Shown piece by piece: positions 17,034-25,517 of a stretch of DNA of 64,000 nucleotides. The notes beneath the pieces are model-generated. The model had not been told where the DNA came from and searched no databases. It saw nothing but the letters and a program-made list of their open reading frames with translations. The first letter of the stretch is position 1; each line of letters begins with the position of its first letter. Origin of the DNA: Nitrospira_D sp019636945 (GTDB lineage Bacteria; Nitrospirota; Nitrospiria; Nitrospirales; Nitrospiraceae); the NCBI RefSeq assembly GCF_047338595.1, contig NZ_JBLFBO010000006.1, positions 62,001 through 126,000 of the forward strand, read 5' to 3'. The translations under genes and the position numbers were made by a program.

Positions 17034-17456
17034 CTACGAGCCTCTACCCGTTTCTGCTAATTCCGGCTGATTCCCGGGAAGCACTTTCCGGAGGGCAACG
17101 CGGTATTCCGTGAGTCGCTTCTCGTCCACTCGTCCGACTTCAATCTCTGTATCCCGTTGCATGCGTTCGAGCTGGTCGATGACGGTCAGGAGCGCTTGGA
17201 CGGTGCCGATCAGATTGCCTTGCTCGAAGGCTTCCAAAGAACAGACCAAGGATTCATTGAGGCCCTTGTAGGGAGTGCCCGCACTTTGACGTTGTGTTCG
17301 TGTGACGATCACCTCATAACTGTCCATCGCCTCCGCAGAAGGTTTTACGCCGGACGGTACGGCCTTCAGATGCACGATGGAGGGTAGCGTCGCGGCATAA
17401 GCTTTGACATGGGCGGTGAGACCACCGATGGCATCCAATACCTCTGCCGTCAGCAT
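17034..17456 (-). CDS. Hypothetical helical protein downstream of rluD
   Basis: The 140-residue protein looks soluble and helical (LDAIGGLTAHVKAYAATL, KGLNESLVCSLEAFEQGN, LLTVIDQLERMQRD). It overlaps the end of the rluD-like gene by seven bases and so is probably translated with it. No signal peptide, membrane segment or known motif is seen. I do not recognise the family. The reading frame is long, has typical codon use and sits in an operon, so it is likely real. Confidence 0.6.
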   Translation of the reverse strand: MLTAEVLDAIGGLTAHVKAYAATLPSIVHLKAVPSGVKPSAEAMDSYEVIVTRTQRQSAGTPYKGLNESLVCSLEAFEQGNLIGTVQALLTVIDQLERMQRDTEIEVGRVDEKRLTEYRVALRKVLPGNQPELAETGRGS

Positions 17457-18454
17457 GGCTCCTCATCGGCTGTTCCTACAGGCATGGCACCAGCAGGCAT
17501 TTGATCCCCCGGTGCAATCAGCTGCTCGAACGCATGAACCACGCGCTCCATATCGGCAGGGAACGGTCTCGTGAATTCCTCTCTGGTGGCTGCAGTGGGA
17601 TGGGCAAAGCCCAGCGTCCTGGCATGAAGCATCACCCGTGGGATCTCAATGTCCGCCAGGGCCATCACTTTGTTGCCGCCATAGGTGCGATCGCCCAGAA
17701 TGGGATGACCCAGTGAGGTCAGATGCACCCGCAACTGGTGCGTCCTTCCGGTTTGCGGATAGAGCAAGACATGTGCGGCCATCTTACCATACCGTCGGGT
17801 CACCACATATTCGGTGACAGAATCCTTGGGACTCGTCGTTCGTGATGAGAACTTCTTTCGGTCTTTACTATCTCGCCCAATGGCCAGATCAATCACTCCT
17901 CGTCCCTTTTTGGGAACCCCCCAGACCAGCGCTTCATAGACTCTGGTAATCGTGTGGAGTTTGAACTGAGCTGCAAGGGCCCGATGGGCAGTATCAGTCT
18001 TCGTGATTACCATGACGCCAGAGGTTTCCTTGTCCAGACGATGCACCAGCCCGGGGCGTTCCTTTCCACCGATTGTTGAAATCGTCCCACCCGAGGTTTG
18101 GAAGTGGTGCAACAGCGCATTCACCAGCGTCCCGCTCCAATTCCCCGGCGCGGGATGGACCACGATACCGGGCGGCTTATTCAGGACCAGAAGGGACTCA
18201 TCCTCGAACATGACCTCAAGTGGAATGGCCTCTCCTTTGATGGCAAGCGGTTCCGGTTTCGGGACATCCATGGTGATCCTGTCCCCGGGTTTGATCTTGT
18301 GGCTCGGCTTCACAGCCTGGTCATTGACCCGTATCCGACCCAATTCAATCAACCGCTGCAACGCCGACCGGGAGGTGTCCCGCTCGCGGCCGACGAGGAA
18401 AACATCCAGCCGCTTCGGCTGTTCTCCTGCCGTAATGAGAAATTCCGTGATCAT
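17450..18454 (-). CDS. rluD: RluA-family 23S rRNA pseudouridine synthase
   Basis: The 334-residue product has an N-terminal S4 RNA-binding domain (residues 10-75, RLDVFLVGRERDTSRSALQR, GRIRVNDQ) and a RluA-type catalytic domain. The catalytic motif GLVHRLDKETSGVMV contains the active Asp; GRTHQLRVHL and HPILGDRTYG are also conserved. RluD isomerises three uridines in helix 69 of 23S rRNA. The S4 domain and length favour RluD over RluA, but RluC is not excluded, so the symbol is tentative. The start is ATG 18454, and the gene follows atpC by 135 bases. Confidence 0.85.
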   Translation of the reverse strand: MITEFLITAGEQPKRLDVFLVGRERDTSRSALQRLIELGRIRVNDQAVKPSHKIKPGDRITMDVPKPEPLAIKGEAIPLEVMFEDESLLVLNKPPGIVVHPAPGNWSGTLVNALLHHFQTSGGTISTIGGKERPGLVHRLDKETSGVMVITKTDTAHRALAAQFKLHTITRVYEALVWGVPKKGRGVIDLAIGRDSKDRKKFSSRTTSPKDSVTEYVVTRRYGKMAAHVLLYPQTGRTHQLRVHLTSLGHPILGDRTYGGNKVMALADIEIPRVMLHARTLGFAHPTAATREEFTRPFPADMERVVHAFEQLIAPGDQMPAGAMPVGTADEEPC

Positions 18455-18589
18455 ATCGCTTGCCAGCTTATGGGATGCGACATGTTTTCAGCTGAAGCCT
18501 CGCTCAGCAAGATGGGTAACGCTGGCCCTGCCCCGTGGTCAGAGGATAAGAAGAATGGATAGAAGAAGGCGTAGGGTGAAACCGTGAGA

Positions 18590-19012
18590 TTAGGCGTGGC
18601 TTGCTTTTCTGGCACGCTCGGCAATTTTTTTGCGCAGGCGAGCCTTTTCAAGACTCACCTGGGCTTCTTTGACCTCGGAAGGCAAGCCGCCGGCCTGAAG
18701 TCGACGCTCGGCTTCAGCCACCTTGGCGGCGGCCCGCTCCACATCAATATCTTCGGCTTTCTCAGCAACCTCCGCCATGATGGTGACTTTGGTCGGGGTG
18801 ACTTCCGCAAATCCCCACAGCACCGCCATCGAATGCGTCTCATGATCGACCCGATAGCGAAGCTCACCGATCTTGAGGGTCGAGAGGAAATGACAGTGGC
18901 CCGGCAGCACCCCAAATTCTCCCTCTGAACCAGGCGCAATCACTTCGTCCACCTGCTGACTCAACAGGAGCTTTTCCGGCGTCACAACTTCTAATAAGAA
19001 CTTCCCTGGCAT
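18590..19012 (-). CDS. atpC: F1 ATP synthase epsilon subunit
   Basis: The 140-residue protein has the epsilon N-terminal beta sandwich (LLEVVTPEKLLLSQQVDEV, PGSEGEFGVLPGHCHFLSTL) and a C-terminal helical hairpin (KVAEAERRLQAGG, EAQVSLEKARLRKKIAERA). It couples F1 rotation to the c ring and can inhibit ATP hydrolysis. ATG 19012 has GAGGAA six bases ahead. It is the last gene of the minus-strand atpHAGDC operon; atpI, atpB, atpE and atpF are not in the window. Confidence 0.95.
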   Translation of the reverse strand: MPGKFLLEVVTPEKLLLSQQVDEVIAPGSEGEFGVLPGHCHFLSTLKIGELRYRVDHETHSMAVLWGFAEVTPTKVTIMAEVAEKAEDIDVERAAAKVAEAERRLQAGGLPSEVKEAQVSLEKARLRKKIAERARKASHA

Positions 19013-19107
19013 GTATTCCTCGTGAAATGTGAAAAGTTAGAGGTAAAAGGTGACTTCCCGAAACCTCTGCTACTTCGTTTCACCTTTCACTGTTTACTTT
19101 TCACTCC
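19013..19107. repeat. Self-complementary spacer between atpD and atpC
   Basis: GTGAAAAGT (19029-19037) pairs with ACTTTTCAC (19096-19104), and AAAGGTGA (19046-19053) pairs with TCACCTTT (19080-19087), giving a nested hairpin with an A/G-rich arm. It fills nearly the whole gap between two operon genes. It may tune transcript stability or relative translation of atpC. Confidence 0.5.
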
Positions 19108-20550
19108 CTATACCTTCACTCCCATCTTTTCCGCTTTCGCAATGGCTTCCTCGATAGGCCCGACCATGTAAAATGCCTGCTCCGGCAGGTGGTCGTACTT
19201 GCCGTCAAGGATCTCCTTAAAGCTTCGAACCGTATCCTTGAGCTTCACGTACTTACCAGGCGCGCCGGTGAAGGCTTCGGCCACGTGGAAGGGTTGCGAG
19301 AGGAAGCGTTGGATCTTTCTCGCACGCGCCACGGCCATCTTGTCGTCTTCCGACAACTCATCCATCCCGAGGATCGCAATGATATCCTGAAGATCCTTAT
19401 AACGCTGTAGGACGGATTGAACACCGCGGGCGACCTTGTAATGTTCCTCGCCGATGACCTGAGGATCAAGAATACGCGACGTGGAGTCCAAGGGGTCAAC
19501 CGCCGGGTAGATGCCCAACTCAGCCAACTGTCTGGACAACACCGTGGTCGCGTCCAAGTGGGCAAAGGCCGTGGCCGGAGCCGGGTCGGTGAGGTCGTCG
19601 GCCGGCACATAGACGGCCTGAACGGAGGTAATCGAACCTCGCTTGGTGGAGGTAATCCGTTCTTGCAGCGCACCCATCTCGGTGGAGAGGGTCGGTTGAT
19701 ACCCGACCGCTGAGGGCATACGACCGAGCAATGCGGACACTTCAGACCCAGCCTGCGTGAACCGGAAAATGTTGTCGACAAAGAGCAGCACGTCTTGATT
19801 CTCTTCATCACGGAAAAACTCGGCGACGGCCAAACCGGTCAAGGCCACGCGCAACCGAGCTCCCGGAGGCTCGTTCATCTGTCCATAGACCAGCGCCGCT
19901 TTGGACTTGGTGAAATCGTCAGGATCGATGACCTTCGACTCTTGCATTTCGTGCCAGAGATCGTTCCCTTCACGGGTCCGCTCACCGACGCCGGCGAACA
20001 CGGAAAACCCGCCGTGATGCAAAGCGATGTTATTGATGAGCTCCATGATGATGACGGTCTTTCCGACACCGGCACCACCGAAGAGTCCGACTTTTCCACC
20101 CTTGCTGTACGGCTCGAGAAGATCCACCACCTTGATACCCGTTTCCAGTACCTCAGTCTTTGTCTCTTGATCTTCAAGCTTAGGAGCAGGACGGTGGATC
20201 GGGTACATCTTCTTCGACTTGATCGGACCCTTTTCATCGACCGGTTCACCGAGCACGTTGATGAGGCGACCGAGCGTTTCACGACCGACTGGGACTGAGA
20301 TCGGAGCCCCTGTGTCCTGAACCTCCATCCCACGCGTGAGACCGTCGGTGGAGGACATCGCCACCCCGCGCACCCGATTTTCACCGAGATGCTGAGCCAC
20401 TTCGAGGGTAATCTTGACCGCCGGCTTGCCCGCCGCTTTATTCTCGTCTTGCGTGACGTTGATCGCATTGTAAATGTTGGGCAGTTGGCCGGGAGGAAAC
20501 TCCACGTCCACGACCGGTCCGATGACTTGAATCACTTTTCCTGTACTCAC
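19108..20550 (-). CDS. atpD: F1 ATP synthase beta subunit (catalytic)
   Basis: The 480-residue product is the catalytic F1 subunit. It has Walker A GLFGGAGVGKTVIIME, the arginine-finger facing GERTREGNDLWHEM loop, Walker B DVLLFVDNIFRFTQAG, ALLGRMPSAVGYQPTLSTEM and the closing DELSEDDK motif. The start is set at GTG 20550, with AGGGGTG five bases before it and matching the family N-terminus (STGKVIQVIGPVVDVEF); a TTG at 20571 would extend it into the spacer repeat. All catalytic residues are present. The gene is flanked on both sides by hairpin-forming spacers. Confidence 0.97.
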   Translation of the reverse strand: MSTGKVIQVIGPVVDVEFPPGQLPNIYNAINVTQDENKAAGKPAVKITLEVAQHLGENRVRGVAMSSTDGLTRGMEVQDTGAPISVPVGRETLGRLINVLGEPVDEKGPIKSKKMYPIHRPAPKLEDQETKTEVLETGIKVVDLLEPYSKGGKVGLFGGAGVGKTVIIMELINNIALHHGGFSVFAGVGERTREGNDLWHEMQESKVIDPDDFTKSKAALVYGQMNEPPGARLRVALTGLAVAEFFRDEENQDVLLFVDNIFRFTQAGSEVSALLGRMPSAVGYQPTLSTEMGALQERITSTKRGSITSVQAVYVPADDLTDPAPATAFAHLDATTVLSRQLAELGIYPAVDPLDSTSRILDPQVIGEEHYKVARGVQSVLQRYKDLQDIIAILGMDELSEDDKMAVARARKIQRFLSQPFHVAEAFTGAPGKYVKLKDTVRSFKEILDGKYDHLPEQAFYMVGPIEEAIAKAEKMGVKV

Positions 20551-20654
20551 GAGTTCACCCCTTTTGCTCAAGTGCTGAGCCCTGAGTGTGCAGTGCTGAG
20601 AGAAGATGATTGATGCGACTCAGCACTCGATACCCAACACTCAGAACTAGTTTC
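20551..20654. repeat. Self-complementary spacer between atpG and atpD
   Basis: AGTGCTGAG (20592-20600) pairs with CTCAGCACT (20619-20627), and CTGAGTGT (20582-20589) pairs with ACACTCAG (20637-20644), so a nested stem is formed. An extra AGTGCTGAG copy stands at 20571-20579. The sequence type matches the spacer at 16940-17033. Confidence 0.55.
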
Positions 20655-21533
20655 TTACTTCAATGCTTCGGCACCGCCGACAATATCCATCAACTCTTTC
20701 GTAATCGCCGCTTGCCTGGTTTTGTTGTAATACAATGTGACTTTCTTGATGAGTTGCCCCGCGTTGCGCGTAGCCCCGTCCATCGCGGCCATGCGCGCCC
20801 CATGCTCGGCTGCTGCAGACTCCAACAAAATCCGGTAGGCCTGTATCTGAAAATGCTTCGGGATCAAGGCAGCCAACAACTCCGCCTCTTCCGGCTCGTA
20901 GAGATAGCTCCCGCTCAGAGGGCCTTCAGTGGACGCCGCGCTGAATTCCTCTTGGGCGTCGATCGGGAAGAGCTTTTCGACAATCACCCGCTGCTGAATG
21001 GCCGACTTGAATTCATTGTACACGACGTAGAGTTCGTCGTAGGTGCCTTTGACAAAATTATCCGTAAGGTCGCCGCCGATATCGATGGCATGCTCGAACG
21101 TTAACTTATCGAAGACACCGGTCCATTCTTGTCGAATCGGCCATGCACGGCGACGAAAGTAGTCGCGTCCCTTGCGACCGATGATGCTCAAGTTCACTTG
21201 CAGCCCTCGGGCTTCACACTGCCGAACGAATTCGGAACTCTTGCGTGCGATATTGCCGTTGAAGCCGCCACAGAGCCCTCGGTCGCTCGTCACCACAAGC
21301 ACTTCGACCTTCTTCCCTTCACGCTTCTGCAAAAGAGGATGAGAAGAGCGGTTCACACGCTGACTCAGGTTACTCAGCACTCCACGCATTTTATGCGCAT
21401 AGGGGCGCGCGGCTAAAATGCGGTCCTGAGACCGTTTCAGCTTGGCCGCAGCCACCATCTTCATGGCTTTGGTAATCTTCTGGGTATTCTTAAAGGCTGA
21501 AATCTTACGGCGTAAACTTTGTAAACTTGGCAT
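20655..21533 (-). CDS. atpG: F1 ATP synthase gamma subunit
   Basis: The 292-residue central shaft subunit shows the N-terminal helix RRKISAFKNTQKITKAMKMV, then SDRGLCGGFNGN, and the C-terminal helix ending with RNAGQLIKKVTLYYNKTRQA and ITKELMDIVGGAEAL, the expected family ends. It rotates inside the alpha/beta hexamer. ATG 21533 has only a weak purine-rich site, and the spacer between it and atpA is repeat-like. Its length is normal. Confidence 0.95.
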   Translation of the reverse strand: MPSLQSLRRKISAFKNTQKITKAMKMVAAAKLKRSQDRILAARPYAHKMRGVLSNLSQRVNRSSHPLLQKREGKKVEVLVVTSDRGLCGGFNGNIARKSSEFVRQCEARGLQVNLSIIGRKGRDYFRRRAWPIRQEWTGVFDKLTFEHAIDIGGDLTDNFVKGTYDELYVVYNEFKSAIQQRVIVEKLFPIDAQEEFSAASTEGPLSGSYLYEPEEAELLAALIPKHFQIQAYRILLESAAAEHGARMAAMDGATRNAGQLIKKVTLYYNKTRQAAITKELMDIVGGAEALK

Positions 21534-21615
21534 GTTCTTCGTATCTCGTCGTTCGTCGTTCGTATCTCGCGTTCGGACGCTTCACGCGTCACGAGAAACG
21601 ACCATACGTGCGTAG
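21534..21615. repeat. Repeat-rich spacer between atpA and atpG
   Basis: CGTATCTCG occurs at 21540-21548 and 21561-21569 with GTCGTTC units between, followed by CACGAGAAACG, which is nearly complementary to the CGT-T-CTCG units. It is low-complexity, of a different base motif from the other two atp spacers, but the same design: short oligomer repeated, then its inverse. Confidence 0.45.
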
Positions 21616-23133
21616 CTACTTGGCTCCGTATCCCATCTTTTGCTTGAAGGTCGAGATAATCTCTTTCAACCGGCCACCGACCTTGTCGTCGATCTTGCTG
21701 ATCGTTGTCACTTCCTTCTTCAGATCCGGATGATTCTGTTGAATGTAATGCAAGAGATCCGCCTCAAACTGCTGAACCTTGTCCACCGCCACGTCGTCCA
21801 GGAATCCTTGCGTACCGGCGTAGATGGAGAGCACCTGATCCGCGACCGGCATCGGTTTATATTGCCCCTGCTTGAGCAACTCCACCATGCGTACGCCACG
21901 AGCCAACTGCAGCTGCGTTGCCTTGTCGAGCTCGCTTCCAAACTGGGCAAACGCCGCCATTTCACGATATTGAGCCAAGTCCAACCGGAGCGTACCGGCC
22001 ACCTGTTTCATCGTTTTAATCTGAGCGGATCCGCCGACGCGGGAGACCGAGAGTCCGACGTTGATCGCCGGGCGGATACCGGAATAGAACAGATCGCTTC
22101 CAAGGTAGATCTGCCCGTCCGTGATCGAGATGACGTTCGTGGGAATATAGGCCGACACGTCACCGGCTTGCGTTTCAATGATCGGCAAGGCAGTAAGGCT
22201 TCCTCCCCCGAGTTTTTCGCTGAGTTTCGCTGCCCGTTCAAGCAAGCGTGAGTGGAGATAAAACACATCGCCCGGATAGGCTTCGCGTCCCGGAGGCCGG
22301 CGAAGCAAGAGCGAGAGCTGGCGATAGGCCACGGCATGCTTCGACAAATCGTCGTAGACGATCAACGCATGCTTGCCGTTATCGCGGAAGTATTCTCCGA
22401 TGGCCGCACCGGCGAACGGGGCCAGAAACTGCATCGGGGCCGGGTCGCTGGCGCTCGCCGACACGACCATGCTGTACTCCATCGCATGGTTTTCTTCCAG
22501 CGTCTTCACCACGCGGGCCACTGTTGATCGCTTCTGACCGACGGCCACGTAAATACAGAAAACGCCCAGACCCTTTTGATTGATAATCGTATCCACCGCA
22601 ATCGCCGTCTTGCCGGTCTGGCGGTCACCGATGATTAACTCACGCTGACCACGGCCGATCGGAATCATGGCGTCGATGGCCTTGATGCCGGTCTGCAGAG
22701 GCTCTCGGACGGATTGCCGCGTATTCACACCGGGGGCCACCACCTCGATCCGGGAATGATGCGGGGATTGGATCGGCCCCTTGCCGTCGATCGGCTGACC
22801 GATGGCATTGACGACACGACCGACGAGCGCTTCGCCGACCGGAATTTCCGCGATGCGACCGGTGCGCTTGACCGGGTCGCCTTCCTTGATGCCGACGTCG
22901 TCACCCATCAACACGGCCCCGACATTGTCTTCTTCCAGGTTGAGCGCGATGCCATAGAGTCCACCAGGGAACTCCAGCATCTCTCCGGCCATGGCCCCAT
23001 CCAGACCGTAGACCTTGGCAATACCGTCGCCGACCTGAATGACCGAGCCCGTTTCCTTGACATCGACCTGCTTGTCGAAGCCTTTGATTTTTTCCTTGAT
23101 GATCGCACTGATTTCTTCGGCCCTGATCTGCAT
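21616..23133 (-). CDS. atpA: F1 ATP synthase alpha subunit
   Basis: The 505-residue non-catalytic nucleotide-binding subunit has the N-terminal helix (QIRAEEISAIIKEKIKGF), Walker A IGDRQTGKTAIAVDTI, and the LSLLLRRPPGREAYPGDVFYLHSRLLERAA stretch with the arginine finger further on in RPAINVGLSVSRVGGSAQ. The length is typical. It starts at ATG 23133 with AAGGAG six bases ahead and lies 11 bases after atpH. Together with atpHGDC it forms the F1 sector; a distant operon must supply Fo. Confidence 0.97.
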   Translation of the reverse strand: MQIRAEEISAIIKEKIKGFDKQVDVKETGSVIQVGDGIAKVYGLDGAMAGEMLEFPGGLYGIALNLEEDNVGAVLMGDDVGIKEGDPVKRTGRIAEIPVGEALVGRVVNAIGQPIDGKGPIQSPHHSRIEVVAPGVNTRQSVREPLQTGIKAIDAMIPIGRGQRELIIGDRQTGKTAIAVDTIINQKGLGVFCIYVAVGQKRSTVARVVKTLEENHAMEYSMVVSASASDPAPMQFLAPFAGAAIGEYFRDNGKHALIVYDDLSKHAVAYRQLSLLLRRPPGREAYPGDVFYLHSRLLERAAKLSEKLGGGSLTALPIIETQAGDVSAYIPTNVISITDGQIYLGSDLFYSGIRPAINVGLSVSRVGGSAQIKTMKQVAGTLRLDLAQYREMAAFAQFGSELDKATQLQLARGVRMVELLKQGQYKPMPVADQVLSIYAGTQGFLDDVAVDKVQQFEADLLHYIQQNHPDLKKEVTTISKIDDKVGGRLKEIISTFKQKMGYGAK

Positions 23134-23144
23134 GACGACTCCTT

Positions 23145-23684
23145 TTATTCTCGTGTCAACGCCACGTGCAGGTCGCGCAGGCGACCCTGGACGGTGCTGT
23201 CGACCACCGTGCTGCCGATGCGGATCTGCAGCCCGGCAAGATGACTCGCGTCGGTCTGAAACGTGACATCCACTTCGCGTTTGAGTGTGTCCCGCAGCCG
23301 CGCTTTAATCCGATCCTGTTCCGTACTGGGCAGTGCCATTGCGGACGACACCGTCACCGCCTGAGTACCCTTTGCCTGATCCACTAATTTTCCAAACGCC
23401 ACGGCAATCTCAGGCAAGAACCCGATCCGGCTCTTCTTCACCAATTGTCCAAGAAATGCCTGACCGGCCTGTGGACATCCTAATTTTTCAGCCAGCCCCT
23501 GCAACACCGAGATCTTTTCCTCCACACTGAACGCGGGTGACGCCACGACATGTCGAAGCTGGTCAGACTCCTTTAGAGCCTGCCCCAGGCTATCGAGAGC
23601 ATTCCGCGTCACTTCGATGCTGGATTGGTCAAGAAGTTCGAAGAGGGCCTGTGCGTAACGTCGCGCAACTGTTGTTTTAATCAC
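23145..23684 (-). CDS. atpH: F1 ATP synthase delta subunit
   Basis: The 179-residue stator subunit starts TTVARRYAQALFELLDQ, the usual opening helix, and ends with a GLQIRIGSTVVDSTVQGRL beta hairpin, the diagnostic C-terminal motif (DGSV-like). A GTG at 23684 is the start, with a weak site. It links F1 to the b-subunit stalk. As the first gene of the operon, its promoter should lie in the 250-base divergent space up to 23934, but none is obvious on this strand. Confidence 0.93.
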   Translation of the reverse strand: MIKTTVARRYAQALFELLDQSSIEVTRNALDSLGQALKESDQLRHVVASPAFSVEEKISVLQGLAEKLGCPQAGQAFLGQLVKKSRIGFLPEIAVAFGKLVDQAKGTQAVTVSSAMALPSTEQDRIKARLRDTLKREVDVTFQTDASHLAGLQIRIGSTVVDSTVQGRLRDLHVALTRE

Positions 23685-23811
23685 CGTTCTCGACTCACTT
23701 ACATTATGTAGACGGACCTGAAAGTTTCGTGAAAGTCACGAAGCAGAGCTCGCGAAGGTAGCATTGGGAATGACGGACTGTCAATATCACTTTCTCCGCA
23801 ATGAATATCGA

Positions 23812-23845
23812 CAGACACCGTCGGAGGAGCTTGCGGGTGTATACT
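23812..23845 (+). promoter_or_regulatory. Predicted promoter for the HEAT-repeat gene
   Basis: TATACT at 23840-23845 is preceded by TG at the extended -10 position and by a GACACC-like -35 upstream. It is in the divergent gap between atpH and the HEAT gene, about 90 bases before ATG 23935. Confidence 0.35.
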
Positions 23846-23934
23846 ACAATTCAGTCGACAAAAAGTTCCGGCGCGCCCTGTCAGCGCCTCATACCACCTG
23901 AACTAGGTGGCACGAGCGGGAGTGGAGTGAAGAG

Positions 23935-25026
23935 ATGCGTTATCCATTCCGTATGGTTGTCGTACCAATACTCTTCTCCATTTTTGCATTGAGTCTGCTT
24001 GCGTCTCCCGGGTTGGCCTACCGTGAGTACTTTACACCGGAACAACGGGTTCAACTGGAGAAAATCCAGACCGTCTTCGTCGACGTGCTGGCCCTCACGG
24101 ACAAGGGCACGACGGACTCCGCCCCCCTCGTCGACACCGTCGCGCAACGGCTGGCCGAAGCCGGATACAAGGCCGTTCGAAGTTCTGAGCAAGCTCATGA
24201 CGTCGTCCTTCGCGTGAAATGCGAACAACGCAAGACCTGGGAAGGCACGGCCGTGACAGGGGGAGATGCCGACCTGCCCGATGCCCCATCTCGGCTCTGG
24301 AAAGGCCCCGCCTGTCAGCTGACCTACCTGCTCGGAGGCATGAAGATTAAGTGGCAAAAGGAAGTGCGCACGGAGTTCCAGGATGCCGTGGCTGCCGCCC
24401 AAGCGGCACAAGCCCCGGATGCCGGCCGGCACGCAATGACGAAGCTCCAGGAAGCCTTGGAGAAGTATGAGTTCCCCCTGTTGCTGGCGGCGGAATGGGG
24501 TCACTCGGATCGGCTACTCAAGTTGCTCGACTCGTCAGATACTACTCAAGCCAGGAAGCTGAAAATTATCGCGCTTCTGGGAGACATGCAGGCCGATGAA
24601 GCGATGCCGAAGCTGAAGGAAGCGCTCAAAGACCGCGATCTGGCCAGGCAAGCGCTCTCCGCAATTGGCAACCTCGGCAGAGACGGCATCCCGCTGCTCG
24701 TTGAGCTGATGAACACCTCTCCCCAGCTGGAGGTGCAGACCGCGGCAGCAAAATCCTTAGGCCAACTCGGAGGCCTCCATGGGGACGCATCGGTCGTCCT
24801 GCCGTTACTAGCGAAGCTGCAAGACCCCAAGACGGACTGGACTGTCTTGACCGAAGTCGCTTGGGCCCTCGGCAAGATCCCCGACAAGCGGTCGATCCAA
24901 CCTCTCTATGATCTGGACAAGAAACTACAGGCCATTCGAGATCCGGACAATATGACGCTGAAGAAGCTCAAAGAAGCGGTGTTCTGGTCGATCAAGCAAT
25001 GCGACACGTGGGATCAGTACAGCTGA
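23935..25026 (+). CDS. Secreted HEAT-repeat protein
   Basis: A 363-residue protein with a signal peptide (residues 5-29, ending PGLAYRE). The N-terminal domain (30-165) is unrecognised. Residues 175-345 are HEAT repeats, seen as LKIIALLGDMQADEAMPKLK, LARQALSAIGNLGRDGIPLL and LTEVAWALGKIPDKRSIQPL. The C-terminal tail (about 315-363) is especially notable because its coding sequence recurs three more times downstream. The protein should be periplasmic or surface-exposed and bind a partner through the solenoid. GGAGTG lies just before the ATG. Whether this copy is the parent of the decayed copies is inferred from its completeness. Confidence 0.8.
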   Translation: MRYPFRMVVVPILFSIFALSLLASPGLAYREYFTPEQRVQLEKIQTVFVDVLALTDKGTTDSAPLVDTVAQRLAEAGYKAVRSSEQAHDVVLRVKCEQRKTWEGTAVTGGDADLPDAPSRLWKGPACQLTYLLGGMKIKWQKEVRTEFQDAVAAAQAAQAPDAGRHAMTKLQEALEKYEFPLLLAAEWGHSDRLLKLLDSSDTTQARKLKIIALLGDMQADEAMPKLKEALKDRDLARQALSAIGNLGRDGIPLLVELMNTSPQLEVQTAAAKSLGQLGGLHGDASVVLPLLAKLQDPKTDWTVLTEVAWALGKIPDKRSIQPLYDLDKKLQAIRDPDNMTLKKLKEAVFWSIKQCDTWDQYS

Positions 25027-25467
25027 GCCTACATGCCTTGCGTCCCTGACTGGCAACAAGTAGATTTGCCGGTACTGGGAATCTCACGGCGGAACATGCG
25101 CTGTACCAGTACGAAGTGAGGCCATGGTGCGCCGGATGAACATTTCGGGAGCTGAGGTCACCAACATCTCGAAGCATGGCTTCTGGGTCTTACTGACCGA
25201 CCAAGAGCTCTTTGTCGCCTTCAAGGCCTTTCCCTGGTTCAAAGGCGCTTCGGTAGAAGAGATCATCAACGTCGAATGGCCGCAACTACATCACCTCTTA
25301 TTGGCCCACTCTCGATATCGACCTTGCTGTGGCGTCCATTCAATCCCCTGAAAAGTTCCCCCTCGTCTCCAAAGTCTCCCGGAAGACAAAGGCCTCAAGT
25401 CGGCGAACAAAGCTGACACGCGTCTAACCAGGAAGGCGAGTGCGATATGTGGGATCAGTATAGCTGA
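24784..25467 (+). repeat. Repeat block 1: HEAT 3' end, DUF2442 relic, second HEAT tail
   Basis: Bases 24784-25026 (the last 243 coding bases of the HEAT gene) match 27341-27583 without a length change. The homology continues through the stop and non-coding linker into the DUF2442 relic and on to 25427. It ends with a short second copy of the HEAT tail (25441-25467, coding CDMWDQYS and a stop). The same order recurs at 27341-28260. The two blocks therefore stem from one duplicated unit. Confidence 0.8.
25124..25427 (+). pseudogene. DUF2442-type gene broken by a frameshift
   Basis: The reading frame opens ISGAEVTNISKHGFWVLL, identical to the intact copy at 27752, and agrees with it through EEIINVEWPQ. 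An extra T in a T/A run near 25299 (CCTCTTATTGG where the intact copy has CCTCTATTGG) throws the frame, so the ORF stops at 25351 with unrelated residues. The original frame resumes (SIQSPEKFPLVSKVS equivalent) to the stop at 25425-25427. The first eight or so codons also differ from the intact copy. DUF2442 domains are small proteins often paired with DUF4160 and thought to be toxin-antitoxin-like; none is intact here. Confidence 0.8.
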
Positions 25468-25517
25468 GCTTACCTGTTGCAATTTCTCCAATGGCAACGA
25501 CTAGATCCAGCAAACGA

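Noticed and set aside
18003..18587. A 194-residue reading frame on the plus strand opposite rluD
   Set aside because: It mirrors the RluD-like coding sequence; its protein is Ser/Arg-rich with no motif and no ribosome site.
19013..21615. The atp spacers as rho-independent terminators inside the operon
   Set aside because: They have long A/G-rich or mixed arms without a T-run after the stem, and terminators inside atpHAGDC would be harmful.
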